Counted from the stretch's first letter, positions 50,772 to 64,000 are shown. The stretch is DNA of 64,000 nt from Pyrocephalus nanus (GCA_038380795.1 CM076259.1:29184977-29248976), one strand, 5' to 3'. Made by a program: numbers and translations. Notes: a model not told the origin generated them from the letters alone.

Positions 50772-53700
50772 GTTCTATTTACTTAGCCTCTTCCAGTGCC
50801 CAACCACCGTCAGGATGAAAAACTTTTTCCTAATATAAAACTTAAACCTCCCTTGACTCAGCATCATGCTGTTCTCTTGGGTCATGTCACTGGTCATGAG
50901 AGTGAAGGGATCTGTACTTGACAATTTCTGCAAGCATGCCATGAATGATCTTTAACAAAAAATGAGAATGAAACAGTGATCACAATCTCCACAAACTGCA
51001 TGTGCAAGAATAACTTTTAATTATTAATCTGCAATTAACCCTAAAGAGGTGTGAGAGTTAGCACTGTGCAGCTTATCCTGGAGATGCTAAGACTATGAGA
51101 AGCCATGTGTTCCAAAAGGACACAAAGTGTGTCCAAGCACCTTAGACAGCCTAAGTGCAGATTCAGGTGCCTGTGTAGGCTCTTGTGCTTCCATCTCCAC
51201 TTTTTGCCCTCTCTTAAATGTAATTAAGTTCTTTTTGTGTAGTATGAAGGTAGAGAATTGTTCTGAAGTTCCAGAGAGGCCACGCAAGATGGGAATGTGA
51301 AACCTGGGCACACTGAAAAGACTCAGGTAAACAGTGGAAAATTTGTATGCAGACAAAGTCAGGTCAGGAAAACCTGAGACCTTTATACAAAGCCCAGACA
51401 AGCATGCAGTTCTGGAAATGGCCGTGCTTCAAAACTAGAGACCTCCAGAAGCCCCTTCCCGCCTAAGTCTTTTCATAATTCTAAGGAAGAGGATGGGTAT
51501 AACAGAACCATCTGGCATAATGCTGGGGTAGTCCTGCCTCCCACATGCCAGTTGGCCATAACATCTGGTTTGGCTGGCCTGCAAGAGGGAAGTTTGTGTC
51601 ATGTTGCAACTGTTTGCTCCTAAACATACCATTCAGATGTTCAGCATTTGGGTGTTGTGAACCCAAATGTCGGTGCTTGCATCCTTTTCTCATTACAGAA
51701 TTGTTCTTGAGTAAAAGTCCCCTATGGTTGGAAGGTATTCTCCTCTGGGTTCTGATTTCTCTTCCTTTATCCCAGCACTTCCCCCAGACCTCTCTCCTGT
51801 AACCAGCCTGCACATACTCACCAAGGAGAACAACAACAAGGGCAATGCACGTCAAGAGGAGCAGCAGTGAGGTCAGCCACGGGAGCCATGGTGGGTATTT
51901 CTGGGGATGGTGCTCGTGCTTCTTCGTCTCAGGAGGTGCTAAAAGTGAAGGAACACACCAAACAAAACACCATATACCAAGGATGTACTAATCAAGAGAG
52001 AGCTCCTCAAAAATAAAAAGCAATTAAATTTCTGATGTGGAAGTTACACAGGGACAGACTGGGACAGAGCAGGTGGTTTCCAGAGAAGGTCAAGTCCAGT
52101 GACAGTATTCCTGGTTCCAGCCCAGCTGGTGAACTAACAATGCTAACTGCTGTTGTCAGGAGGTAAAGCCTTCATGTGGCCTCAAAATCTGCAGTGAAAC
52201 TTTGTCTTTCTAGAATGAGCACAAAGCTGCCAAATACAACATTGTTCTACACTTGAGACATTCATACGAAGATTTCATGTTGACTTCTTCCCAGAAAACT
52301 TTTTATGCCTGATTCAGTTCCTTCTGAGCTTTTTGGACTTCCTGTGCAGAAGGTTGGTACAAGATGAATGGGGACAGGAGACGAAAATGTACAATGCTAT
52401 GATGGCTCACAATCATTGAGAGATTAAAAGCTATATTTTTCCCTTCCATCTCCGCTCTCCAAGCCAGGGTTCAGAGATTTGCTGTAATAGGTTCTGTTAG
52501 GATGGATTCCTTGGGAGTACAAAGGGCTGTGTCCAGCAGCCTAAGTAAAGTGTCACACTCAGACTAAGACTTGACAGGACCTGACTTTTGTCTCGGGGGA
52601 TTTTGCCAGTACTGAAGAGGTTTGGAATTAGACAGGAGAGGGAGTCACAGGGAAGGGGAAGCCATCACTTGTTAGGAGACTGTTCTAGCTTGTGGCAGGT
52701 ACACAAGCCAGAGCAAACAGAAAGGTAAAGGGACTGCAGCACTCACTGCAGGACAGGAGTAAATAAGTTTTTGGAGAGACTGACATTAATGATAAGATTT
52801 AGAGAGACCTGTTGCTCAGCATGAAACTCCCAAGTTTGTCATCAGCCATGTTTGCCTGCCAGCCATGCCTAGTAAGCAAGACTTCCAGAAACCTGCTCTT
52901 TGTGGAAGCCTTCTGCCTACTTCCCAAAGGCTACAGAAGGGCAAAAGGCATCATCTTGCATTATCTGTAGAGAAAACATTCATAGACAGACAAGATCCAG
53001 ATTTCCTTGGTCAAATAATGTTTTTCTAGCCAAAGCTTTTGCCTGGAGTGCAAACGAGGAATCAGCTCGTGATCTGGAGTCCAGCCACCTACTTCGGACC
53101 TAACCAGTCCAAATAATTTTTTTGATGTGCAGCACATCCAGAGTATGACTGTTCAACTCGTGCCCGGTCAGACCTGAGCATTCCACACTCACACCCACTC
53201 AGGACAGGGGGCACTGCATGCCATACGTCTCAGTAGCAGTTGTGCTGAGTGCAGTAATCTTGTGCGCACTCAGTGGGTTGAGCTCCCTGCAAAATGCTTT
53301 CCACAGTTGGTCTGCATGCTTGTAACATGTCCAGCATGATCCCAGCATAACAGACTTGATGAGCATACGCTGGTTATTCAGCATGTAAATCCAGCATCTC
53401 CTGGGCACAGGCAGCAAGTGCGGGGCAGCACAGATGCCTGTGTTTTTATCTGGGAAATCCTGGTTGGAAATGAGGAACTCTATCTGCACTGCGGTGTGAA
53501 ACACACCCCAATAGTCTCTGCCATTTCTTGTCAGAGTTCATGTTTGATTAGCCTTCTCCTCTCTAACCTCTTGACTGCCAATTTTGGTATCTCTAGAGCC
53601 CAGCTGGAAGGGGCTTCAGAATGGGAAAACCCAGGTGTGCTTGGCCATTACCAACACAGGGTCTGCATGGCCAGAGTAACCATTCAGAAGAACAACAGAG

Positions 53701-55377
53701 CGGCAAGACTGTCTCAATCTTTCACTAGTAATCATAACACTCATCCTGTGGGCATAATGTGAGGCTGTGAGAGACACAGAACTGTCTGCAATGGTACTAC
53801 CAGACACTTCTCTGCATTCCAAACTACAGACAGTGTGAGATCACTTCAACAGGCACACCCAAAATCAGACTCTGAGCACACCCCCAAACCTATAGCATAA
53901 GCTTTGCATCCACAGCTCAAGCAGACATGGCTGGATCAGATGTCTTTGGAATATAATTTGGAACACAGTGGGGAACTTCCACCACCCCCACCTCACCACA
54001 GTGGAAATGCTAGCTGTATCCAGAACCAGCTGATCTCGGTGCATTGAAAACAGTGAGCTTTCAAGAGAGTAATTTATTTCCATGACTCATGCCTCAGAGC
54101 AGTCAAGGAATAACCTGGAGCTGATGCCTGCTCTGTTTGGGATTGTAAAACTGAGGCAAAGCTACTAATAGGCAAATTAATATCCTTAGCAGCAGTAATT
54201 ATTTATTATTATTTTTTATTCATTGATTTATGCACACATACTTTCACTCCCCTGAAACCTGCTGTTGTGTAGGGTCCTGTATGTCAAGGCAGAAGCAATG
54301 AGCCATACATAAAGCCTCTCTATGTGTTCCTACTTGTGCCATAATGACTGCAGAATACATTCTGATCAGAATATATCTTATATTTGCATAAAGCCCGGTT
54401 AAAAAAAAAAAACAAACCACAACATTTTACCACTGTAATTTTAATAGCAGTAAAAATTTGTTTGTTTGGTGCATTAATTATTTTTCAGGAGTAGCAGAGA
54501 TCAATAACAGAGTTGGATCTTCCTCCAGATCCTAAACAATTCTCCTTATGTGTATTTTAGGGTGTTTTGTTCAAGTTTTGGGTCTCTTTTCTCCAACAAC
54601 CAATTCTCAATCAACCATGGACAATGGCGTTACAAGTTCCTGCAGCCAGTACCACTTCTCATGAAGCTGCAGAGTACAGCTGACTGCTCTACTATAGGGA
54701 GACTCCTGTCCTTATCATAAGCAGGAATCTGTGGTTGCACTCTCTTAGAAGCAAGAGCCGTAGCAGCAAGGGCTTGGGCTTATTTGCTGCTTTGGGAGCC
54801 CCTCCACCTTTGTGACAGATCAGGTTGTTTGTAATAAATCAAAGTCTTTATTGTTGGTACTCAGTACTGTCCAAAAATAACTCTTCCAAGACTACTAACA
54901 TGTGAGGATGCAGCCAGCATGGAAGCTGGGCTAAGCACTACTCCTGTACAGTGCCTATGCTGGACCTTCTACTGTTTGCCACTGTTGATGTTGCAACCAG
55001 GGGACTGAGGGAGCCCAAATACGTTCCTTAATGAATGTTCATTTGAAACCTACTGTTTGTGCTCCCAGTAGTCATCCTTGATCATGCTGCAACTCCAACT
55101 CACCTTTACTCTTGCAGACATTCCTCGAGACTCTTACTTCAAAACTCCTTCAGTCTCCTGCTCATTTACTGGTAGACAGCTCCTTTTTCTCACCAATCCA
55201 TCAAGACCAGGTAGAAACCAGAGGCACAGAAGGAAAAGTCTCTGTTTCCTGGTCTTCCTCCCCCCCTCATGTCTGCTTCATTTCCCCTGAAAAACCCCTC
55301 CATTCCTTACCTTTAATCACTGCAGTCGGTGATGCATTCTTGAACTTCACCTCAGCATAGGTTACTTCTGATGCCAT
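48469..55377 (-). CDS. gene D: DCIR-like (CLEC4A-type) inhibitory C-type lectin receptor with ITIM
   Basis: Exons on the - strand: 55311-55377 (ATG), 51822-51938, 50102-50194, 49337-49488, 49025-49146 and 48469-48613 (TGA). They give 231 residues with all phases matching. The cytoplasmic part starts [13 protein letters not shown]5-T-Y7-A-E-V10 fits the ITIM consensus, and the layout resembles CLEC4A/DCIR, whose ITIM recruits SHP phosphatases. The membrane segment, residues 44-61 ([18 protein letters not shown]), has no charge. The type 2 stalk has a cysteine at FTAWEC. The lectin domain has [30 protein letters not shown] and [10 protein letters not shown]. It is the only gene in the array with a tyrosine motif and an uncharged membrane segment. 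The long first intron (3.4 kb) holds no other recognisable exon. Orthology to CLEC4A itself is likely but unproven. Confidence 0.88.
50785..50960 (-). mobile_element. CR1 fragment in gene D intron
   Basis: CCAGTGCCCAACCACCGTCA and AAAAACTTTTTCCTAATATA are typical of CR1 read in reverse orientation. It abuts the end of the D-type repeat. Confidence 0.7.
51822..51938 (-). other. gene D membrane-spanning exon without charged residue
   Basis: Acceptor TTTTAG, donor GTGAGT, 117 bases, phase 1 at both ends. A His/Lys-rich juxtamembrane part ([13 protein letters not shown]) is followed by 18 uncharged residues. It is clearly different from the 96-base Lys-containing membrane exon shared by A, B and C. 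Confidence 0.85.
55311..55377 (-). other. gene D first coding exon with ITIM
   Basis: ATG at 55377 reading leftwards, 22 codons plus one base, then donor GTAAGG. It encodes VTYAEV at residues 5-10. The base after the ATG is G, but the -3 base is T, so the Kozak context is moderate. The split codon joins G with CA of the membrane exon at 51938 to give Ala. Confidence 0.85.
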
Positions 55378-56572
55378 TTAATCACAGCGTGACCACTGAC
55401 CCTGTCCTTAGTTTTGCCACATAAAACGTGGTCCTTTTAGGTCCTTGTTTCCAGGGGGTGACGCCGATAGGTTACTGAGCCTTTCCCATCAGCTCATTCG
55501 CCCTCTGCCCATAAAGAAAGGATGTGTTAAACACTGGAAGCACTGGCAATAACCTCAGAGTTCCTGGTAGCTCAGAAATGCTCCATATGGGTCTTCAGTT
55601 TCTTAGCCCAGAAAATCAGCCCTGGCACTATGGAAACTTCTGAGACACGAATTAAAAAAAAAAAAAAAGAGAACCTTAGAACTGAAAAGGAAGTTGCACC
55701 CCTCCTTCCCCTTAACCAATTCTCAGCTGAGAGGCTTCCTTTTAAAGATATCTTTTGGGTTTTCCTTTTGTCTTTTTACCTTTCTTATTAAACTTTCTCC
55801 CCTTTCCATATTTTCCTGCCCTCCTTTGTCTGTTTGTAATTCTACTATTGCTCCTCGGTTTGCAGCTATCACAGCTCCTAGCCCAGTTTAACCTGCAGTC
55901 CAACACAAAATGCATCCTGCCCTCACTAGTCCCTTGTGATTAAGCTGCATTTGCTACATCAAACGTTGCAGCTATGTCTCAGTTCTCAGAAGTCAGTCCC
56001 AGTCGGGAGCTAGTGCTTACAACAAATCTCAAATGAGGAAATGTTCCTGTAGAAGGGAGACGAGGGATTTGCAGCCTTAGGCAGAGGAATAGAAATAATC
56101 AGAAGTATGATACTTCTAAAGGGAAACAGAGGGATGAGGGCAGGGTCAGGGAGGAGAACAAACAAAGTGGAATTAAAAAAAAATACATTGATGGTTTGAG
56201 AGGTTATTGGGAAGACCACACACAGTGACCTTTCTATCACAACCTGTGAACTTCCACAGCCTGTGGAAGTTCAGAGCAGTGATTGCTTCAGGCTCCATTT
56301 CAGAGGCTTTTGAAAAGGGATGGTTTATGTTTTTTTGCTCCAATACTGTAATTTATCTCCCTTATCTGGTTTCTGGTAAAGGCCTCTGATATTACCTTGG
56401 ACAACATGTCAGTCTACATCAGTTTAGTCTGATTTCAAGCTGGGGCAGATCTTGAAAGGAGACAATTAAGGGAAATGGCTGCTGAGATACATGCTAGATC
56501 AGAAAGACTCTGAGAAGAAATGCCAATAAGTCAGGCAGGTTGAGAAGGGTTCAGTCAGCAGATAGGACTCAG

Positions 56573-56790
56573 GAATCACAGAATGGTTTGGGTCAGAAGA
56601 GACCCTCACAGACTATGAATGGGCTGCCCAGGGAAGTGGTGAATTCTATGTCCCTGGAAGTTTTTAAGATGAGACTGGATGTGGCACTCAGTGCCATGGT
56701 CTAGTAACCCTGGCAGTGTTGGATCAAGGGTTGGACTTGATGATCTCGGAGGTGTTTTCCAGCCCAGCCGATTCTATGATTCTATGATTC
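56573..56790 (+). mobile_element. composite CR1 fragment
   Basis: ATCACAGAATGGTTTGGGTC (reverse-orientation CR1 end) is joined near 56612 to + strand CR1 3' sequence, GGGCTGCCCAGGGAAGTGGT to GTTGGACTTGATGATCTCGG, ending in GATTCTATGATTCTATGATT. Confidence 0.82.
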
Positions 56791-57602
56791 ACAGATTACA
56801 GAGAACTACCCCTAAACAGAGTGGGGCATATGTAGCTGGATTTCTTTAGCAAGGAGCCTCCTCATGTCTTGTGTGCTCTAAACTGGCTTTACTTCTCCAT
56901 TTTGTATTGCTTGCAAAGAGCGTGACTTTTATACAAGAATCAGAACAGCTGCAGAACAGAAGCCTGGCCCCTTGAGAATATGCCTGCTTTTCCTTCCAGC
57001 ACTATGCTTTGTCTTCAGGCTTGGCCCTCTCACTGGAATTAAGTCTCCCCGAGTGTCTGCTGAAATCTAGTAAGCCCTCAAATTTCATGTTGAGATTTCA
57101 GAGCAATCCTCTGCATGCTTCCCCCTGTCACCACCCAACCAAGCTCAACAGTCCCAGTCTCGTGAGGAAAAGGCTTACTTCCTGTCAGGGTTTCAAGAAT
57201 TCCACTGTGAAGAAACAGGAAATACGATCAGCAGACAGAGAAGGAAGTAACTGAGTAGCTTCATGAGTTTTTTCCACTGAAACACATCTCCAAACACAGC
57301 TGAGGCATTTCAAATGTGAATTCAGACTGTAGCTGCTCTTTTTATTAGATTACACTAGACTGCACTCAAACATCAGTAGACAGCTCAATTCTTCTTTCTC
57401 AGCCATCAGAGTTGTTATTGCTTGCTATCAAAATTCAACCCTGAATCATACTTCTATAGGATGCAATGCTGAGCTAGTGTGCAACAGCAGTGAGGCGTTA
57501 TTCCTGAGGGTAAAATTTGTCCTTTGGATTTCATACGCACTGATGGCATGTAAATGGGTGGGAGACAGGAACAATTGGGCACTGCAGTTAGTTGCGGTGC
57601 TG

Positions 57603-57658
57603 AAAAATAAAATAAAATAAGATAAAATAAAATAAAATAAAATAAAATAAAATAAAAA
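57603..57658. repeat. (AAAAT)n microsatellite
   Basis: About eleven AAAAT units, one with a G substitution. Confidence 0.97.
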
Positions 57659-58964
57659 CAACTTGCTTAAAAAAAATACAAACTCACACTTCATTTCTTT
57701 GCATTCTCACTGCTGTTCCTCAGTTCCTCCCTTTCCTCACTTCTGTGTTCTGGTCATCCCCTTGTCCTCCAACAATACCCGTGTTTCTCCACAGACATCT
57801 TTCAGCTGAACCTTACTCTGCACTGCCACATATCTCCCACATTCCCAACTCCCATGTGCCTCACAATCCAGCTCCTTTCTAGGACTCATGTGTTTGCTCA
57901 CCTCAACAGCCCTGTGCTTCATCCTCACTTGTGCTCCTGTTGCTGGTTACACTGCAAGCTCCATGGGCACCATTTGGCTGGCTGACCCAAACAGAAAGCA
58001 CCTGAGGAATTAATGCTCTTTCTCCCCTACCTGTCAGCGAGGTTTGAATAAGGTAGTACCCGCAAGCCTTTCACCTCGCAGACAGCGTCACCCAACCTAG
58101 CAAGCAAGGCCTATGTGACAGCAGAGGAGACAACGTCATTGCACACATGCCTTACTTCTTTTGAAAATCCATCTGAACCAGCGAGCAGAGCAGCCAAGGT
58201 AAGAGCATAAAAAGACATTGGAACAAGGAAAACAGAGACTCAGGGCCAGATGCTGAGAAGTTATTAAGGGAGGTGAGATACTTATTCAAAGGGATTCAGG
58301 CAGTATAAGCTCCCTGAGAGCTCCTGAGGGATTTGGCTTGTCAGAGAGGATCTAGCAACAAGAGATCCCATTGTGTACCCTGCTGCAAGGAAAAGGTTAA
58401 AGCAGGAAGGGACAGTATGCTGCAGTTCTTACTGCAGGAGCTGAGTTCCCCCAGCACGGCAACCCCCTGGGACCTGGGAGAAAAGCATTCCATGCCCTTC
58501 TCAACCTAGGCTGATGACACTGGCCAGAACTGCAAGGATAACAGACCTCTTCTGGAAGGCAGTCACAGAAGGTGAACCAGGGTTCCATACAGATTGCCAG
58601 GAGACCTAGGAAAAAAAGTGTTATAAGACCTATGAAAGCTCAGAGAAAAGGACATTTGAGCCAGCATCCAGTGGAGAAAACAGGGAAGTACTGAATGGAC
58701 AGTGAGAAAGGGAGGTGAGAGCTGTGAGTGGGATAGGTTAAACAGAAGGCAGCACTGTGAAGCCACACTAGTTTCTGGCAGGTGGCAGCACTTCACCACA
58801 GGCAGGCCTGAGTCAGCGGCAACACATGGTGCCCTGAGCAAAACCACCTAGAGTGACAATAGTGCACAGACAGAGACCAGCACCTCCCCAAAGTGCTATG
58901 GTTACAGTACCATGCAGAACACGGTGAAAGGAAAGAAAAGCAGGAGAGATGAGAAAGAAATGTT

Positions 58965-58980
58965 CCCCCCCCCCCCCCCC
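58965..58980. repeat. poly-C tract
   Basis: Sixteen consecutive C. Confidence 0.97.
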
Positions 58981-61900
58981 AAAGGATTTGCGTATTTTCC
59001 CCCTGCACATATTTCTACCAAGTTTTAGTGAGACCTGAGATATTCAAGCAGAAGAGGCTATGTCCCAAAGTTAAATGAGCTGAGGGAGCTCAAACTCAGT
59101 CAGACTCCAGAAGGGAAAGTCGTGTGCCCAGCTGTAATGATAGGCTGTCCAAATCCCCCCGGTGCAAGGGAAAGAATAAAAGAAGGAAGAACACTATCCA
59201 GGGAATCTTCAGAGACAAGAAGCTCCAACCTGCCTCTTTACATAAAGCATTAACATAGGCTTGTTTCTTCAGAAGAGAAGGGACATGTTTCATTCATTTC
59301 CCCTAATTAACAAATTATCCAGTCAAAGCCTACTGAGGGCACATTCAGATGCATTTATCTCACAGCTTTGGTTTATTCCATTACTGTGAACATCGCACCT
59401 TTGCCCCCTTCCTCTTTTGGATCGGAGTCACAAGTCTCAAGGCTAGAAATTGTTGGAGATCAGGTCCAGAGAGTTGCCAGATATTGCAGATGCATTACAC
59501 ATCTGACTTCAAACCTGGGCCAGATCCAAGTCCTGTTTGGACCCCAATGGCCTGTTTCAGAGGCAAGGCTGTGAAGCTTATCTTCTTAGATAAATTGCAC
59601 ATGGGATTCACATGAAACAGTTGTGGCCACATAATACCTCCGCACAGAAGCAATTCTTCATGCTTCATTTCCAGTTCTATCCAAGGATCACACAGATCAT
59701 CAACAGCCTTGAATTCAGTTTGCATACTCTCTGCCCAGTGAGGTGAATGCACCTGATCTCCTTCTTTTGAAGGGGGAATGGGGGGGAGTGGAAGGAAAGC
59801 AAAAAAATGGAAAACAACCACAGTCACCAAGCAACTATGGGGGTTATCAAGTAAGGTCACACACATCCATGCTGTAATCTTAGGGCCACTCTTTTTTGAT
59901 CTCAAGCTGTTCCCCTCCACATCCTCTCCACACAGTAAAATCTTCTCATAGAGAGGTTTTGGGGACAGCCATCCTGGTTAGGTGGGTCTGGAATAGCAGC
60001 ACAAACTTCCCTGGTCCTGAAGAGCTCCCTCACGCCACTCATATCCCCAGGGGCAGATGTATCAGTGAGATTGTAAATGGCCTGTGCTGACCCTTACCCT
60101 GCACTCCATAGCCAAGGCAGCCCTACACACCATTTACAGCCTCCAAGCCCACCTCATGCTGGCCAGCAGCAGGGCGGGGGGACACCACCAGCCCCCAGAG
60201 GAGTGCAGACCTCCCACGTCTGCACTGCCCTGTCAGGACACATAAAGGCAAAGGCCATTTGGAAACAGCCATAGAAAGCTGAATTAAACCCAGCGAGAAT
60301 AGTCAACTCAGTCAGACACTCCTTGGCACCTCGTCACTGAAACATGCTAGTAAAGTTTGAATGCCAGGCAGTGAGGGCTTAAGCTTTGGGGTTCAACTGT
60401 ATGTAGGAGCCTCCTCATGACACAGATGTCAACACAGTTGGATGGGTAAAGGGCAATTTTTTTTGAAGAGCGCACTCTCCAGATGCCTGTGTCACTGACT
60501 TTTACCACAGTAGGACACCAAAGTCAGCACAGTAAAGTGAAGGGCAAGCAAATGGCACTTCAGGGTACTCTGCTCCAGCATGGAGCCAGCATTGACTCAA
60601 AGGGCAAAGGGCCCCTGCTGCTGACTCCCTGCAGGCCCCGGAGCTGCCAACTGGGATGACACAGAGAGCAAAGTGCTGCTTGATGACTCACGCTGTAGAG
60701 TGAGACCCTGCTTCCCGTTCACAGGCTCAGCACACCATCCTGGTCCTCACCCAACCTCTGCCCTTCCTGAGGTGACAGATAGCTGTCAGACCTCAGCGTT
60801 CCCCACCACTGACCACCTTCCCATGTCAGATGTCTCACCACACAGCTGGTCCACCATGGGCCCCACCCCACCACAACCCAGCACAAAAGATGTGCTAGGA
60901 AATACTTCAAACCGGAGGTATCTTGTGCAAACCTTGCTCAAAGCAGGACTACTTCTGGAGTTGGACCAGGCTACAGAGGGCAGGTTATCTGCTTACAGTA
61001 ACCCTGCCTCTGTACGGAATGTATTGCTTAAAGGCTTTTTTTGTTACCAAAAAGTATGCATTGGTCATTTCCAGGCACAGCACATACCCATGGTATTGAC
61101 TTCACCTTTAGGTATTGGTGACAGCAGCCCCTAACTCTGGGCCAGACATACAGCTTATGCTGCCATATCTATAACCCTTCAGCACATACTGTCCAAAAAA
61201 ATGCTCTCCTGCTCCTTCCCACTTGGGACTGCTGCTCGTTGGAATACAGCTTCTTGTCCCTGCCAGCTAACCAAAGTGCTGGTTTGCGTAGCACTACTGA
61301 CATAGCATCTCCACACATCTTTGAACAGTTTGCTTAACACTGTAAACATGCATTTACAGACATGCTTAGACATCACTTTAGAAAAGACTAGGAGGGATGC
61401 TGTTCCTTTGGGCCAAATTTCAAAGACAACAGAAATACATACCTGTACATACACTGGACCACAAGAGGAGACATATGCCTACCCTGGCACAGCTTGATTC
61501 CAAGCCCTACACAAGGCTTTCCGTGCAGCAAGGAAACATAGAGGGCATTGGGACTGCAGAACATGGTTTCATTTGAAAGCACCAGATTCATTATTGCTAA
61601 ATTATCAAAGTACGAATCAGCAGCTGCGATTTCTTTTCAGAGAGCACCTCACCGGTGCTAGCCGGGTCTCAGGTGATGTCTGCCTGCATCCCACCCGCTA
61701 CTTCCCCGATTCCTGGGGGCCAGCCGGCCCCTGAAGCTGGTGGCTGAGCCCAGGAATTGCAGGAAAGCCCGCAACAAAGGGTTTCAGCAGCAGATGGCAG
61801 CACACAGTCACAGGTGAGACTGAACTTCCAACGCCCGATCGCGGATGAGGCTTGCAGACAAAGCTAGGAGGGCAGGGGAGCACCACACATCCCTAGAACA

Positions 61901-64000
61901 CAAGGTTCAGAACAAAGGCTGCAAGTTACAGGCGGCTTCTTCCTTTAGGGAATGTCTCTCCAGTCTCTAGAGTGAGAGTCTATTGTTCACATAATGCAAG
62001 GAGCACTCAACATATTGCCCAGACCTTAAGGCATTATGTGTGTCAACTACTTAGGCCCCAGGGCTCCACTTCTATGCATTACCAGCCCAGCTGTTTTCCC
62101 TCCAAGAACTTTGTAGATTTATGCTGATTTAACAGGTTGAGTTCAGATTCAGATCCTGTTTCATTACCAATGCTCAGGAAGACTTTGGGGTTTTTGGTTT
62201 CCTGTTTGGTTTTTATTTGGAAGGACAACTCTTCCTCTCCATTTCTTCAGGAGTCCACACACAGCGTCAAGGCTTTGTGAAGTCTAGAAAGTTTGTGTCT
62301 GAAATGCACATGGTGTGGCTGTGGTAAGAACAATTGCTGAACGACTGTGAGACTTAAGTCACAGAATGCAGAACATAATTAATGGGAAAAGGAGGTGGGA
62401 AACACTCACATCCCACCTCAACTACAGCTCTCACAGAAGAAACCACCAAAAAACAGATGAAACTGGGATCTTCCCTTTGACACTTCTTTCCTGACTCTAT
62501 TTGCTACAGTCTGCCTCTCAATTGGCATGAACTTTTCTGCCCCTTTGACTAGTCCCTCTCAGACTGAGGGCAGGTCTTCCCAAAAGCCTAAGGAAATCAG
62601 CTGATCTACTATGTGGAACATAAATGTTCAGGGGATACTGCTCAGTTTGATCTGCTGATACACATTAAGGGCCTGGCCTTAATCCTTTACCTAGAGAAGA
62701 CTATTGTCTGCAATACCAGAAACTGTAGTCTCAAGCAGCATGCTTATTGGCTTCTGCTACAATAGAAGAAACCACTGGCAATGGGAAGTGCAGAAGGAGA
62801 TGAAGGAACTCAGCTGGTCTAGCCACAGGCCAGGCCAAGTCATTTCCCCAGTTACCTACCTGGGAGGAAAGATATGGGGATTGGGAAGATTTCCAGAGGG
62901 TACTAAGCTCTCCCCCATGAGCTGCTTCCCAATCCTCTATGCTTCTTTATGCATAAACAAGAGTATATCCCTTGCACTTCCCTTAGGTGCACCTCATCTG
63001 AAAATCCTCCTGCTCTGGAGAAATACCCTTTTAGGCCTTTTAATCCTTTTTGCTTCAAGTACCTACTGAAAAGTCAGAGAAACTTCATCATAGCTTGTGG
63101 GCATGCTGCTCCATCTTCTACCTGCCAGGACCTATACCACATTCCACCAAAACAGGATCACAGCTTTGCTCCTGGATCTGAAAAAAAATGTAGGTTTTTG
63201 TTTTGTTTTTTTTCAGCCACCACAGATATTTGACAATTCAAACAGCCAACTTCAAAGTTTAAGACTTCTCATCTTTACCCAGGCCACAAGACTTCTGCTG
63301 TACTTCCAGCACAGCCATACGGACAGCTTTGCTGATTGGTACACGAACACTGAGCAAGCATGGCTGTGCAAGATAATGGCTGTTTGCAGGCTCGACAGAA
63401 GAACTTCAGGGCCCTGAGCATATTCTCCACTTTCTGGCAGAGTGGCTGCCTGGACTCAGGTCCAGCTTAAGTAACAGAGGCATCTGGCTTTGAGAAACTG
63501 TAGCAAAGTTGGCCGGCGGGCTTATCATAGCTAAGGGTCTCACCCTTGATCCCTGCCTGAGCTAAAGCAGCCATGCCCACATCTGGCCACATACCCTGCT
63601 GATCTAAACCCTCACCCTGACCTGCTCTGATCTTTGTGCTCAAGTACTGCAGGACTGCTTCTTTGTTGGTGAGGCCACTGCCCCCTGCCTGCCCTCCTGT
63701 GACTCAGCTTCCAGCTTGTTCTCTTTCCAAGGAGCCTGCTCTGCTGCCCCTGACAAAGCTCACCTTGCCCACCTCTGCAGTCAGCAGAGACTGCTTCCTA
63801 TCTACCAGCATGGCAAGAATCATTTCTGAAAGGATCTGCAGGCTGCAGAAGCCTCTTAATGTCTGAAATGCTAAATGCCAGGGTAACTAAGTTTTCTCAC
63901 TTGTAGTTTTATCCACATCCTTATCAAGCATTACATGCACCTACAGTCAGGCCTGTTTCTGTATTGTTGATTTGTGTTCTGTGTCGTGTAGTGTTTTACC

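Larger units (their letters stand above)
55378..64000. other. no gene seen upstream of gene D
   Basis: Contains one CR1 composite, the AAAAT and C tracts, and a GC-richer patch at about 61640-61870. No CLEC4 exon motif (ITIM exon, WQW, WNN/WND, CCPKGW) was found on either strand. Regulatory DNA of gene D may lie here but cannot be pinpointed. Confidence 0.5.

Noticed and set aside
59365..59400. Minus-strand TGGAATAA resembling the WNN lectin motif
   Set aside because: The frame runs into a stop after a few codons and lacks the downstream Cys and ICE pattern.
61640..61880. GC-richer patch with short ATG frame ending at GTGAGA (61796-61814 region)
   Set aside because: Could be a first exon or promoter, but no downstream exon or family motif supports it.

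Overview
The window looks like nuclear DNA of a bird. Small exons are separated by introns with GT-AG boundaries. Several truncated CR1 LINE copies end in the typical ATTCTATGATTCT tail. One LTR-like block resembles avian endogenous-retrovirus LTRs. No bacterial-type features were seen. Species and chromosome cannot be named from the sequence alone.

Left part (about 2.6-20.8 kb, + strand): six 3' exons of a TRPM8 channel-associated factor (TCAF, formerly FAM115) gene, about 701 residues, with its N-terminal exon(s) lying left of the window. It is followed by a decayed second TCAF copy with four recognisable exons carrying stops and damaged splice sites. The TCAF gene keeps an intact peptidase-M60 HExxH motif.

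Middle and right part (27.7-55.4 kb, - strand): a tandem array of four type II C-type lectin receptor genes of the CLEC4 (DCIR / dectin-2 cluster) type, called here A, B, C and D from left to right. Each can be assembled from six exons with matching phases: cytoplasmic tail, transmembrane, stalk and three lectin-domain exons. Gene D (rightmost) has a cytoplasmic ITIM (VTYAEV) and an uncharged membrane segment, so it looks inhibitory. Genes A, B and C have a 12-codon tail without tyrosine and a lysine inside the membrane segment, so they look like activating receptors that would need an ITAM adaptor. B and C carry ectodomains nearly identical to D, on a 5' half nearly identical to A. This is a paired activating/inhibitory receptor system built by segmental duplication and exon exchange. 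Introns of the repeats are almost identical, yet individual lectin exons (exon 6 in B versus D; exon 5 in C versus B/D) differ strongly, mostly by amino-acid replacements.

The remaining DNA (1-2.6 kb, 12.5-16.2 kb, 20.8-27.7 kb, 55.4-64 kb) shows only CR1 fragments, an LTR-like block and simple repeats. I see no supportable gene there.

All gene models are read by eye from splice sites, frame and family motifs. No alignment or transcript evidence was available.
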